13,795 bases of DNA from DASQPR01 sp035263025 (lineage in GTDB: Bacteria; Actinomycetota; Actinomycetes; Mycobacteriales; Micromonosporaceae), in the NCBI GenBank assembly GCA_035263025.1, contig DATFRR010000101.1, forward strand, positions 1 through 13,795, in the 5' to 3' direction. The notes under the pieces were generated by a model. The model saw only the letters and a program-made list of their open reading frames with translations, ran no database searches and was not told where the DNA came from. A program made the position numbers and the translations under genes. How positions within the stretch are numbered: position 1 is the stretch's first letter; every line of letters starts with the position of its first letter. Of the stretch, positions 7,161 to 13,214 are shown in pieces.

Positions 7161-9875
7161 TCAGTGATCGGCGGCGTCCCAGTCGCGGCCGGCACCCACC
7201 GACACGGACAGCGGCACCGAGAGCGGATAGGCGCCGCCCATCTTGTCGCGCACCAGTGTCTCCAATGCCTCGCGCTCCCCGGTCGCCACGTCGAACACCA
7301 GCTCGTCGTGCACCTGAAGCAGCATCCGCGACCGAAGGCCGGCGTCGCGCAGACCGTCCGCGACACGAAGCATCGCGATTTTCATGATGTCGGCGGCGGA
7401 ACCTTGGATCGGCGCGTTCAGCGCCATCCGCTCGGCCATCTCCCGGCGCTGCCGGTTGTCGCTCGCGAGGTCGGGCAGATAGCGGCGGCGGCCAAGCAGC
7501 GTCGACGTGTAGCCGTCGAGGCTCGCTTGCGCGACGACCTCGCGCAGATAGTCGCGGACGCCACCGAAACGCGAGAAATACTCCTCCATCAAGACCGACG
7601 CCTCGGTCGGCGTAATGCCGAGCTGTTGGGCCAGGCCATATGACGACAGCCCATATGCCAACCCATAATTCATCGCCTTGATCCGGCGCCGGTGCTCGTG
7701 CGTCACGTCGGCGAGATCGAGGCTGAACACGCTCGACGCGGTCGCCGCGTGGAAGTCGAAGCCGGAGTTGAACGCCTCGACGAGCGCGTCATCTCCGGAC
7801 AGATGCGCCATGATCCGCATCTCGATTTGGCTGTAGTCCGCCGTCATCAGGCCCTCGCAGCCGGGCGATGCGATGAACGCTCGCCGGATCCGTCGGCCCT
7901 CCTCGGTGCGGATCGGGATGTTCTGCAGATTCGGGTCGGCCGACGACAACCGGCCCGTCGCCGCGACGGTCTGGAAGAACGTCGTGTGCAGCCGACCATC
8001 CGCGGACACCGACTTGAGCAGGCTGTCGACGGTCGACTTCAGCCTGGCGACGTCGCGATGGCGCAGCAGGTGCTCCAGCAGCGGGTGCTCGGTCTTGACG
8101 TAGAGGCCCTGCAGCGCATCCGCGTCGGTCGTGTACCCGCTCTTGATCCGCCTCGTCTTCGGCAGGTTGAGCTCCGTGAACAAGATGTCCTGCAGTTGCT
8201 TGGGAGAGCCGAGGTTGAACTCGCGCCCAACCACTTCGTACGCCGCCTGTGCCGCCGCCTTCACCTCCGCGGCGAACTGCGACTCCAATTCGGACAGATA
8301 GTCGGTGTCCGCCGCAATCCCGGTCGCCTCCATTCCGGCGAGCACATCGAGCAGCGGCTGTTCAACATCGACGAGAAGCTGGGCAGACGTGTCGCCGCCA
8401 CGCGCGAGCTCGGCATCCAGCGCGGTCGCGAGATCGAGCGTTGCCGCGGCGCGCAGCATCAGGTTGCGCTCCAGCTCCTCGCTCACGTCGCCGAGGCCGT
8501 CGAGGGTTAGCTGACCGTCCTCGGGCAGGTCGACCCGCAGCTCGCGATGCAGGTAGCGGAGCGCGAGGTCATTGAGGTCGTAGGACCGCTGATCCGGCCG
8601 TGCGAGATATGCCGCGAGTGCGGTATCTCGATACAGGCCGGCGAGCGTCCAGCCGTGCGCGGCGGCCGCGAGCAGCGTCGGCTTCCCATCGTGGATCACC
8701 TTGAGCCGCTTGGGATCCGCGAACCAGGCGGCGACCGCTGCGTCGTCGGCCGCGTCGAGGTCGGTCGGATCGAACCAGCCGGCATGGCCGCCCTCGGTCG
8801 CGATCGCCATGCCGGTCAGCGCGCCGGTGCCACGCCCGAACGTGCCGGTCACGGCGACGCCGACCGGATCGGCGCCAACGTGCGACTCGAACCAGGCCGC
8901 CACGCCGCCGGCGCGCAGGATCGCGGTGTCCAGCTCGAATCCGCCCTCCGCCTCCGGCTCGACGGCCTCGAGGTATTCGTAGAGCCGATCACGCAGCACC
9001 CGGAACTGAAGCGTGTCGAAGACCTGGTGCACCTGCTCGCGGTCCCAACCGTGCCACGTGGCGTCGGCCGGCCGCACCGACAGGTCGAGGTCGTCGACGA
9101 GCCGGTTCAACTCGTAGTTGCGCAGCACGTCGGCGAGGCCGGCCCGCAAGCCATCCCCCGCCTTCCCCTTGATCTCGTCGGCGTGCGCGACAACACCGTC
9201 CAGACCGCCGTACGTCGTGATCCATTTCGCGGCGGTCTTCGGCCCGACACCGGCGATGCCGATCAGGTTGTCGCTCGTCTCTCCGACCAGTGCGGCGAGA
9301 TCGCGATATTGCTCGGGCCCGATGCCGTAGCGGCCCTGCACGGCCTCCGGCGTCATGCGGGTGAGTTCCGAGACGCCGCGGATCGGATAAAGGACCGTCA
9401 CGTGCTCGTCGACGAGCTGGAACGCATCGCGGTCGCCTGAGCAGATCAACACGTCCAGGCCGGCCTCGCGCCCCTCGCGGGTGAGCGTCGCGATCGCGTC
9501 GTCCGCTTCGTATCCGGGCGCCTCGACCACCGGGATGCGGAGTGCCGCGAGCACCTCCTTGACGAGCGCGACCTGGCCGCTGAAGTCGACCGGCGTGGTG
9601 GACCGGCCGGCCTTGTATTCGGCGTAACGCTCGGTGCGGAACGAATGCCGCGACACGTCGAACGCAACCACGATGTGTGACGGCTTCTCGTCGCGCAGCA
9701 CGTTGATGAGCATCGAGGTGAAGCCGTAGACCGCGTTGGTGGGTTGCCCGGTGGTCGTCGAGAAGTTCTCCACCGGCAGCGCGAAGAACGCGCGGTAGGC
9801 CAGCGAATGGCCGTCGAGCAGAAGCAGCTTGCCCGGTCCGGTGGCGGTGGATCGCTCCGCGGCTGTGGTGCTCAC
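7161..9875 (-). CDS. polA: DNA polymerase I
   Basis: Pol I fills gaps and removes RNA primers during replication and repair. The product has 904 residues. The 5'-3' nuclease domain occupies about residues 16-300, with DGHSLAYRAFF (21-31), YEADDAIA (122-129), GDRDAFQL (147-154) and the helix-hairpin-helix GVGPKTAAKW (209-218). The middle domain (about 320-480) lacks the DxE metal ligands of a proofreading exonuclease, so proofreading is probably lost, as in other actinobacterial enzymes. The polymerase domain carries GRLSSADPNLQNIPIR (641-656), motif A DYSQIEMR (D680), the O helix with K733 and Y737, and motif C QVHDELVFD (H856, D857, E858). Tyr at 737, where E. coli has Phe, is linked to poor discrimination against dideoxynucleotides. 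The GTG start lacks a ribosome-binding site and has a -10-like TAGGCT eight bases upstream, so it may be leaderless. Confidence 0.98.
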   Translation of the reverse strand: MSTTAAERSTATGPGKLLLLDGHSLAYRAFFALPVENFSTTTGQPTNAVYGFTSMLINVLRDEKPSHIVVAFDVSRHSFRTERYAEYKAGRSTTPVDFSGQVALVKEVLAALRIPVVEAPGYEADDAIATLTREGREAGLDVLICSGDRDAFQLVDEHVTVLYPIRGVSELTRMTPEAVQGRYGIGPEQYRDLAALVGETSDNLIGIAGVGPKTAAKWITTYGGLDGVVAHADEIKGKAGDGLRAGLADVLRNYELNRLVDDLDLSVRPADATWHGWDREQVHQVFDTLQFRVLRDRLYEYLEAVEPEAEGGFELDTAILRAGGVAAWFESHVGADPVGVAVTGTFGRGTGALTGMAIATEGGHAGWFDPTDLDAADDAAVAAWFADPKRLKVIHDGKPTLLAAAAHGWTLAGLYRDTALAAYLARPDQRSYDLNDLALRYLHRELRVDLPEDGQLTLDGLGDVSEELERNLMLRAAATLDLATALDAELARGGDTSAQLLVDVEQPLLDVLAGMEATGIAADTDYLSELESQFAAEVKAAAQAAYEVVGREFNLGSPKQLQDILFTELNLPKTRRIKSGYTTDADALQGLYVKTEHPLLEHLLRHRDVARLKSTVDSLLKSVSADGRLHTTFFQTVAATGRLSSADPNLQNIPIRTEEGRRIRRAFIASPGCEGLMTADYSQIEMRIMAHLSGDDALVEAFNSGFDFHAATASSVFSLDLADVTHEHRRRIKAMNYGLAYGLSSYGLAQQLGITPTEASVLMEEYFSRFGGVRDYLREVVAQASLDGYTSTLLGRRRYLPDLASDNRQRREMAERMALNAPIQGSAADIMKIAMLRVADGLRDAGLRSRMLLQVHDELVFDVATGEREALETLVRDKMGGAYPLSVPLSVSVGAGRDWDAADH

Positions 9876-9883
9876 GTTTGGCG

Positions 9884-9889
9884 AGCCTA
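9884..9889 (-). promoter_or_regulatory. Probable -10 element of polA
   Basis: On the minus strand TAGGCT fits TANNNT and ends eight bases before the GTG of polA, where no ribosome-binding site is visible. The same hexamer stands before the tRNA gene at 10656. The -35 region is not clear. Confidence 0.35.
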
Positions 9890-9911
9890 GTCGTCACCAC
9901 CGACAATCGCG

Positions 9912-9935
9912 CCGCCGGATTGGCGGGGCCGGCGG
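9912..9935 (-). terminator. Possible hairpin between the response regulator gene and polA
   Basis: The seven-base arms CCGCCGG (9912-9918) and CCGGCGG (9929-9935) enclose a ten-base loop, 40 bases after the stop of the response regulator gene. There is no T tract. It may weakly separate the gene from polA. Confidence 0.35.
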
Positions 9936-9975
9936 TTGCCCGTACCCACCGATGGCGTGTCGCGCGGACCGTGAG

Positions 9976-10584
9976 TTATGGCAGGTCGGATGCGGTGGCC
10001 TCGGCCACGATCCGGTCCGCGACGTCGCGCATCGTCATCCGGTGATCCATCGCGGTGCGCTGGATCCACTTGAACGCATCCGGCTCGGACATCTGGTATT
10101 TGGCCATCAGCTCGCCCTTGGCGCGTTCCACGGATTTGCGCGTCTCGAGACGATCGTTGAGCGTCGCGACCTCGTCCTCGAGCGCCGACATCTCGGCGAA
10201 CCGCGAGAGCGCGATCTCGATCGCCGGCACGAGGTCGCTTTTCTGGAACGGCTTGACTAGATATGCCATCGCGCCGGCCTCGCGTGCCCGGTCGACGAGT
10301 TCGCGCTGGCTGAACGCGGTCAACACGATGATCGGCGCAATGCGTGTCGCGGCAATCCGTTCGGCTGCCGCCAGCCCGTCCATGATCGGCATCTTGATGT
10401 CAAGGATGATCAGGTCGGGGCGGTGTTCTTCGGCAAGACGTACGGCGGCCTCGCCGTCGCCCGCCTCGGCGACGACGTCGTAGCCTTCCTCGGTGAGCAT
10501 CTCGGCAAGATCGAGTCGGATCAGTGCCTCGTCCTCGGCGATCAGCACGCGGGGACGCTGCTCCGGTGAACGCTTCTCGGCCAC
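9976..10584 (-). CDS. pdtaR: ANTAR-domain response regulator (PdtaR type)
   Basis: This is a two-component response regulator that acts on RNA: phosphorylation is thought to expose an ANTAR domain that binds hairpins in transcripts and prevents termination. From GTG 10584 the product has 202 residues. The receiver domain spans about 11-125, with acidic residues E17 and D18, phosphoacceptor D62 (in LIILDIKMP), T89 and K111. A coiled linker and the ANTAR domain (about 140-195, RKSVERAKGELM through TMRDVADRIV) follow. The start is supported by GGGGAG eight bases before the GTG. An upstream ATG would add 20 residues outside the family pattern. The usual partner is the histidine kinase PdtaS, which is not in this window. 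The location near polA and rpsA matches the mycobacterial arrangement. The gene diverges from the tRNA gene. Confidence 0.93.
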   Translation of the reverse strand: MAEKRSPEQRPRVLIAEDEALIRLDLAEMLTEEGYDVVAEAGDGEAAVRLAEEHRPDLIILDIKMPIMDGLAAAERIAATRIAPIIVLTAFSQRELVDRAREAGAMAYLVKPFQKSDLVPAIEIALSRFAEMSALEDEVATLNDRLETRKSVERAKGELMAKYQMSEPDAFKWIQRTAMDHRMTMRDVADRIVAEATASDLP

Positions 10585-10655
10585 TGACCCAACTCCCCTA
10601 CCATGATGGAACCGCGGCACCGGCCTGCGGGTGTCGCGTCGCACAGCGTAATGGG

Positions 10656-10662
10656 TAGGCTA
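10656..10662. promoter_or_regulatory. Overlapping divergent -10 elements for the tRNA and response regulator genes
   Basis: TAGGCT on the plus strand (10656-10661) lies 12 bases before the mature tRNA 5' end. The reverse strand over 10662-10657 reads TAGCCT, also TANNNT, and points to the response regulator gene 72 bases away. The core GGCTAGCC (10658-10665) is self-complementary. I see no good -35 element for either direction. Confidence 0.3.
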
Positions 10663-10673
10663 GCCGAGCCGAC

Positions 10674-10747
10674 GTCCCCGTAGCCCAATCGGCAGAGGCA
10701 CGGAGCTCAAACCTCCGCCAGTGTGGGTTCGACTCCCACCGGGGGCA
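10674..10747 (+). tRNA. tRNA with leucine anticodon CAA and a short variable loop
   Basis: The 74-base gene folds as a complete cloverleaf. The acceptor stem is 10674-10680 with 10740-10746, seven pairs with one G-U. The D-arm has a three-pair stem and an 11-base loop. The anticodon stem is 10701-10705 with 10713-10717, and the anticodon CAA is at 10708-10710 after the invariant T. The T-arm is 10723-10739 with loop TTCGACT. The base before CCA is A (10747), and CCA is not encoded. CAA reads UUG, so the charging amino acid would be leucine. The D-arm has the same three-pair stem and 11-base loop as E. coli tRNA-Leu, and A73 fits leucine. However, the variable region is only five bases (10718-10722), whereas bacterial tRNA-Leu normally has a long variable arm. 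Confidence 0.88.
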
Positions 10748-10846
10748 CACTTCAGGGCAAAATGGGTCCCGCTCGCCGAGCCCGCGGATAGTTCGCAGTC
10801 GCACCACTCGGTCGGTTGCCGCTGTGATGTTTTGCCGGTCACGCTC

Positions 10847-11356
10847 TCAATCAATCGGAACGTGTTCCGTGCCGCCGACGGGATCGGCTCGCTTGCCGGC
10901 GGGCAGTGTACTTTGCTGGCGTTGCTCGTCGATCGCGGCTCGAATCTGATCGACGAACCGCGCAGGCACCTTCCCGCTACCGAACCGGGTCGGTGCCAAC
11001 GCCGTGCATTGCACGCTCGTGCCATCGGTGAGGACGACGTAGACGTAGTTGAGCTCGCCGAGCGTCACGTCGCGTACCGACGAGAGTGGGAAACGTTTCG
11101 TTCGGACGAGGTTGCGCACTACCACGCACTCCGGTCCGACGATGACGGCCAAACGCAGGAAGGCGACGCCAAAATACAACGAGTAGAGCGTGATGAGCGC
11201 GCCGAAGGCTACGAGAAACCAGATGCCTGCCCGCGCCGTGTCGATCATCAACATGATGCCCATGAAGCCGAATGGCACGAGTATCAGAAGGCCCAGGAAG
11301 AAGCGGTTGGCTCGGCTGAATCGGCGGCGCCGAGAATTCCGTTCATGATCCGTCAT
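10847..11356 (-). CDS. Two-helix membrane protein with bacterial PH domain
   Basis: The product has 169 residues. After a basic N-terminus (RNSRRRRFSR) there are two membrane helices, at about 18-38 and 43-66, separated by a short loop. A cytosolic domain of about 80 residues follows, with the alternating strands of a bacterial PH fold (VIVGPECVVVRN, FPLSSVRDVTL, YVYVVLTDG), and then a short helix, PARFVDQIRAAIDEQ. Proteins of this type are common in actinobacteria, and their role is mostly unknown. The ATG start overlaps, as ATGA, the stop of an upstream minus-strand frame, suggesting translational coupling. GGGGGAG lies 12 bases before the ATG. The gene converges on the tRNA gene. Confidence 0.75.
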   Translation of the reverse strand: MTDHERNSRRRRFSRANRFFLGLLILVPFGFMGIMLMIDTARAGIWFLVAFGALITLYSLYFGVAFLRLAVIVGPECVVVRNLVRTKRFPLSSVRDVTLGELNYVYVVLTDGTSVQCTALAPTRFGSGKVPARFVDQIRAAIDEQRQQSTLPAGKRADPVGGTEHVPID

Positions 11357-11730
11357 GCCAAATCGTTACTCCCCCACCACCAAACGGCGGCGGATGCCGA
11401 ATGTGCGTTCGTCGGCGCGTGCCCGCCATTGGGATCCGAGCACTGCTCTGCGACCGCCACCGCTTGCAAGAAGTCGTTGCGGCGACATTGACCCGGCGGG
11501 CAGCGTATCCCACCGCGACAACAGGCCGAAGCGGCACGGTGGACACCCAGAATCGCCCGTCGTCCACACAAGCCCGTCGGTTCGTCTGCCTGGTGGGTTG
11601 TGATCACCCAATCTGCCCAGGCCTGGCCTGGAGTCATCAGGCGGACGGCGACTACCCGGAGGCTCGATCCCTCTTCCCAAATCACCACACCGCACCGGCT
11701 CGCGTGCCGGTCGCCGGGCACGCATTTCAT
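11353..11730 (-). pseudogene. Likely frame-disrupted hypothetical gene upstream of the PH protein
   Basis: From ATG 11730 the frame gives a coding-like start with VVIWEEGSSLRVVAVRL and QAWADWVITTHQADEPTG. It then turns into an unlikely Cys- and Arg-rich stretch from about 11565. In another frame exactly there the sequence reads VDDGRFWVSTVPLRPVVAVG, which looks like the natural continuation. Near 11475 the first frame looks coding again (NDFLQAVAVAEQC) and ends in TGA overlapping the ATG of the PH gene. This pattern suggests one or two small insertions or deletions, or sequencing errors, in a gene of about 120 codons. I do not recognise the family. No ribosome-binding site is obvious at 11730. 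The unbroken frame could also be extended upstream to ATG 11844. Confidence 0.4.
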
Positions 11731-11805
11731 GGGTACTGCCGTCGGACCTTGACGCGTGCGCGGGACGCCGCACGCAGACCAAGCCGCGTGTGCGCCGGCG
11801 ATCCA

Positions 11806-11833
11806 TGATATCGTGATAGCACGTTCAATATCA
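11806..11833 (+). promoter_or_regulatory. Nested inverted repeats upstream of vapB, likely operator
   Basis: TGATAT (11806-11811) and ATATCA (11828-11833) form an inverted repeat with a 16-base gap. Inside it, CGTG (11812-11815) and CACG (11820-11823) form a second one. VapB-type antitoxins usually bind such palindromes in their own promoter as a VapBC complex. TATCGT at 11809-11814 could be a -10 element inside the operator. Confidence 0.5.
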
Positions 11834-11844
11834 GGTGGTCGCAT

Positions 11845-12069
11845 ATGCCGAACATTCTTATCCGCGATCTGAGCCAGGAAGCGATCGACCGCATCGACGC
11901 CGCGGCCGCTCAGCTCGGGCTGTCGCGCAACGAGTACCTGCGTCGGAGGTTCGAGGAAGGCGTCAACTCCGCCGCGGCACGGACTGTCACTGCCGAGGAC
12001 TGGCAGCGGTCCGCGGAAGTGTTTGCCGACCTAGCGGACCCCGCCGTGATGGATGCCGCGTGGCGTTAA
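11845..12069 (+). CDS. vapB: VapB-type ribbon-helix-helix antitoxin
   Basis: The product has 74 residues. The N-terminus MPNILIRDLSQEAIDRIDAA followed by QLGLSRNEYLRRR is the ribbon-helix-helix pattern of FitA/VapB antitoxins: a short strand for DNA contact, then two helices. The C-terminal part (AEDWQRSAEVFADLADPAV) is the flexible, acidic region that normally wraps around and blocks the toxin. AGGTGG lies six bases before the ATG. The stop overlaps the start of vapC by ten bases, so the two are co-translated. The nested palindrome just upstream is the expected site for autoregulation. Confidence 0.88.
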   Translation: MPNILIRDLSQEAIDRIDAAAAQLGLSRNEYLRRRFEEGVNSAAARTVTAEDWQRSAEVFADLADPAVMDAAWR

Positions 12070-12476
12070 CGAGCTGGCTGATCGACAAGTCCGCGTACGT
12101 CCGGCTCCAATTTGGACTGGCGCCCGATCGGGACGAGTGGAGCGCACGCATCAGTCGCGGGTTGGTCCGGTTGTCCACGATCACCCGTCTCGAGCTCGGC
12201 TACTCGGCGCGCTCCGGGGAGGCCGGCCGGCGACAGTTCGCGGCACCGCCGTTGTCCCTGATGCCGGTGGAGCGTCTCACCCCGGCCATCGAAGACCGGG
12301 CACTCGAGGTGCAGATGCTGCTGGCCGATCGGGGCCAGCATCGCGCTCCCTCGATACCTGACTTGCTCGTCGCGGCAACAGCGGAGAAGGCCGGTCTCAC
12401 CGTCCTCGCCGCCGACAAGGACTTCGCTCTGATCTCGGCCGTTACCGGTCAACCGATCGAGACGTTGGCCGACTGA
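12060..12476 (+). CDS. vapC: VapC-type PIN-domain toxin ribonuclease
   Basis: The product has 138 residues and is a single PIN domain. VapC toxins are magnesium-dependent RNases that cut specific tRNAs or rRNA and are held inactive by VapB. The acidic residues expected at the active site are present: D9 in WLIDKSAY, E45 in ITRLELGY, D101 in SIPDLLVAA and D119 in LAADKDF. The GTG start lies within the last codons of vapB. The TTA leucine codon at 12066-12068 overlaps the vapB TAA stop in another frame. The active site looks intact, so the toxin should be functional. The last 35 bases overlap, on the opposite strand, the end of the HxlR-family gene. The target RNA cannot be told from the sequence. 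Confidence 0.9.
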   Translation: MALTSWLIDKSAYVRLQFGLAPDRDEWSARISRGLVRLSTITRLELGYSARSGEAGRRQFAAPPLSLMPVERLTPAIEDRALEVQMLLADRGQHRAPSIPDLLVAATAEKAGLTVLAADKDFALISAVTGQPIETLAD

Positions 12477-13167
12477 ATGTCTGCGGTGGCGCGGCGAAGA
12501 GGTCGAGTACCTTGGCCAGGCACTTGCGGTCGCCCTGGATGGCGAGTTGGCCGTCGCGTTCGGCCTGTTCGATAGGCAAGCCAAGGAATGCGACGGCGGC
12601 CCACGTGGTCGAGTCGCCGACCACTGTCGCGTCCGGCTGGCTGGCCCGGCCCTCGGCCAGGTCGAATGAGTCCCGCTCCCACACCAGCCGGTAACGGCGT
12701 GCCGCGACCGCCGGCCGGCGAACGTCGTGCAGTTCCCACTCCACGCGGACCGGCACGTCGGTAACCGAACCGAGCGGCACGGTGGTGCGCATGGCCACGA
12801 TGACCCCGTCGGGGGTCAGGCCCGTACCGGGAACCGGAAATAGCGGCGATCCGTGAGCCCACCGCGCGAGTGCGCGCATGACATCCTCGAGTTGCGCGCC
12901 CCAGGCCGTGAGGCGATAGACCCGGGTGCGCGCGAGGTCGTCGAGCTTCGCCTGTTCCACCACCCCAACACCCTGCAGGTGGCGTAGCCGACCGGCCAGA
13001 ACCGATGGGGTGATCCCGATCGCCTCCGACAGTAGGTCGGCGAAACGGCGCGGCCCCAGGATGAGCTCGCGCACCAGGATGAGACTCCACCGGTCGCCGA
13101 TCAGGTCGAGGGCGTGCGCGTTGGCGCAAGCGTCCCCGAGTTCGGCATAGGTCTTCTTGATCGGCAA
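12442..13167 (-). CDS. HxlR-family transcriptional regulator with C-terminal sterol-carrier-like domain
   Basis: The product has 241 residues. The first 105 form an HxlR winged helix: CANAHALDLIGDRWSLILV (14-32), LGPRRFADLLSEAIGITPSV (37-56), the recognition region with LAGRLRHLQGVGVVE, and the wing YRLTAWG. The remaining residues resemble the SCP2-like domain found behind HxlR domains in actinobacteria, with DATVVGDSTTWAAVAFLGLP and GDRKCLAKVLDLF near the end. HxlR proteins act as dimers and often regulate the neighbouring divergent gene, here the DUF899 gene 46 bp away. The start is TTG, with AAAGGGA seven bases upstream. The C-terminal domain may bind a small hydrophobic ligand; this is inferred from the family. 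Confidence 0.88.
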   Translation of the reverse strand: MPIKKTYAELGDACANAHALDLIGDRWSLILVRELILGPRRFADLLSEAIGITPSVLAGRLRHLQGVGVVEQAKLDDLARTRVYRLTAWGAQLEDVMRALARWAHGSPLFPVPGTGLTPDGVIVAMRTTVPLGSVTDVPVRVEWELHDVRRPAVAARRYRLVWERDSFDLAEGRASQPDATVVGDSTTWAAVAFLGLPIEQAERDGQLAIQGDRKCLAKVLDLFAAPPQTFSRPTSRSVDR

Positions 13168-13178
13168 CGTCGGGTCCC

Positions 13179-13214
13179 TTTACAGAAGTGCAAACTCGTT
13201 TTAGCGTAGCGCTA
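13179..13214 (+). promoter_or_regulatory. Promoter of the DUF899 gene, leaderless, with overlapping inverted repeat
   Basis: TTTACA (13179-13184) and TAGCGT (13202-13207) are separated by exactly 17 bases, and six bases after the -10 comes the ATG at 13214. No ribosome-binding site is present, so transcription probably starts at the ATG. TAGCG (13202-13206) and CGCTA (13210-13214) form an inverted repeat covering the -10 element and the start point, a suitable place for a repressor such as the divergent HxlR protein. Confidence 0.6.

Noticed and set aside
5951..9440. Long plus-strand frames opposite the HEAT-repeat and polA genes
   Set aside because: They are antisense shadows with Arg-, His- and Val-rich translations and no ribosome-binding sites; the minus strand gives recognisable proteins.
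10760..10846. Possible terminator hairpin between the tRNA gene and the PH-domain gene
   Set aside because: Several short GC-rich pairings compete (for example CCGC/GCGG) and none gives a convincing stem, although ATTTT follows on the minus strand.
10674..11900. tRNA gene as an attachment site for an integrated element carrying the right-hand accessory genes
   Set aside because: I found no second copy of the tRNA 3' end in the window and no integrase gene.
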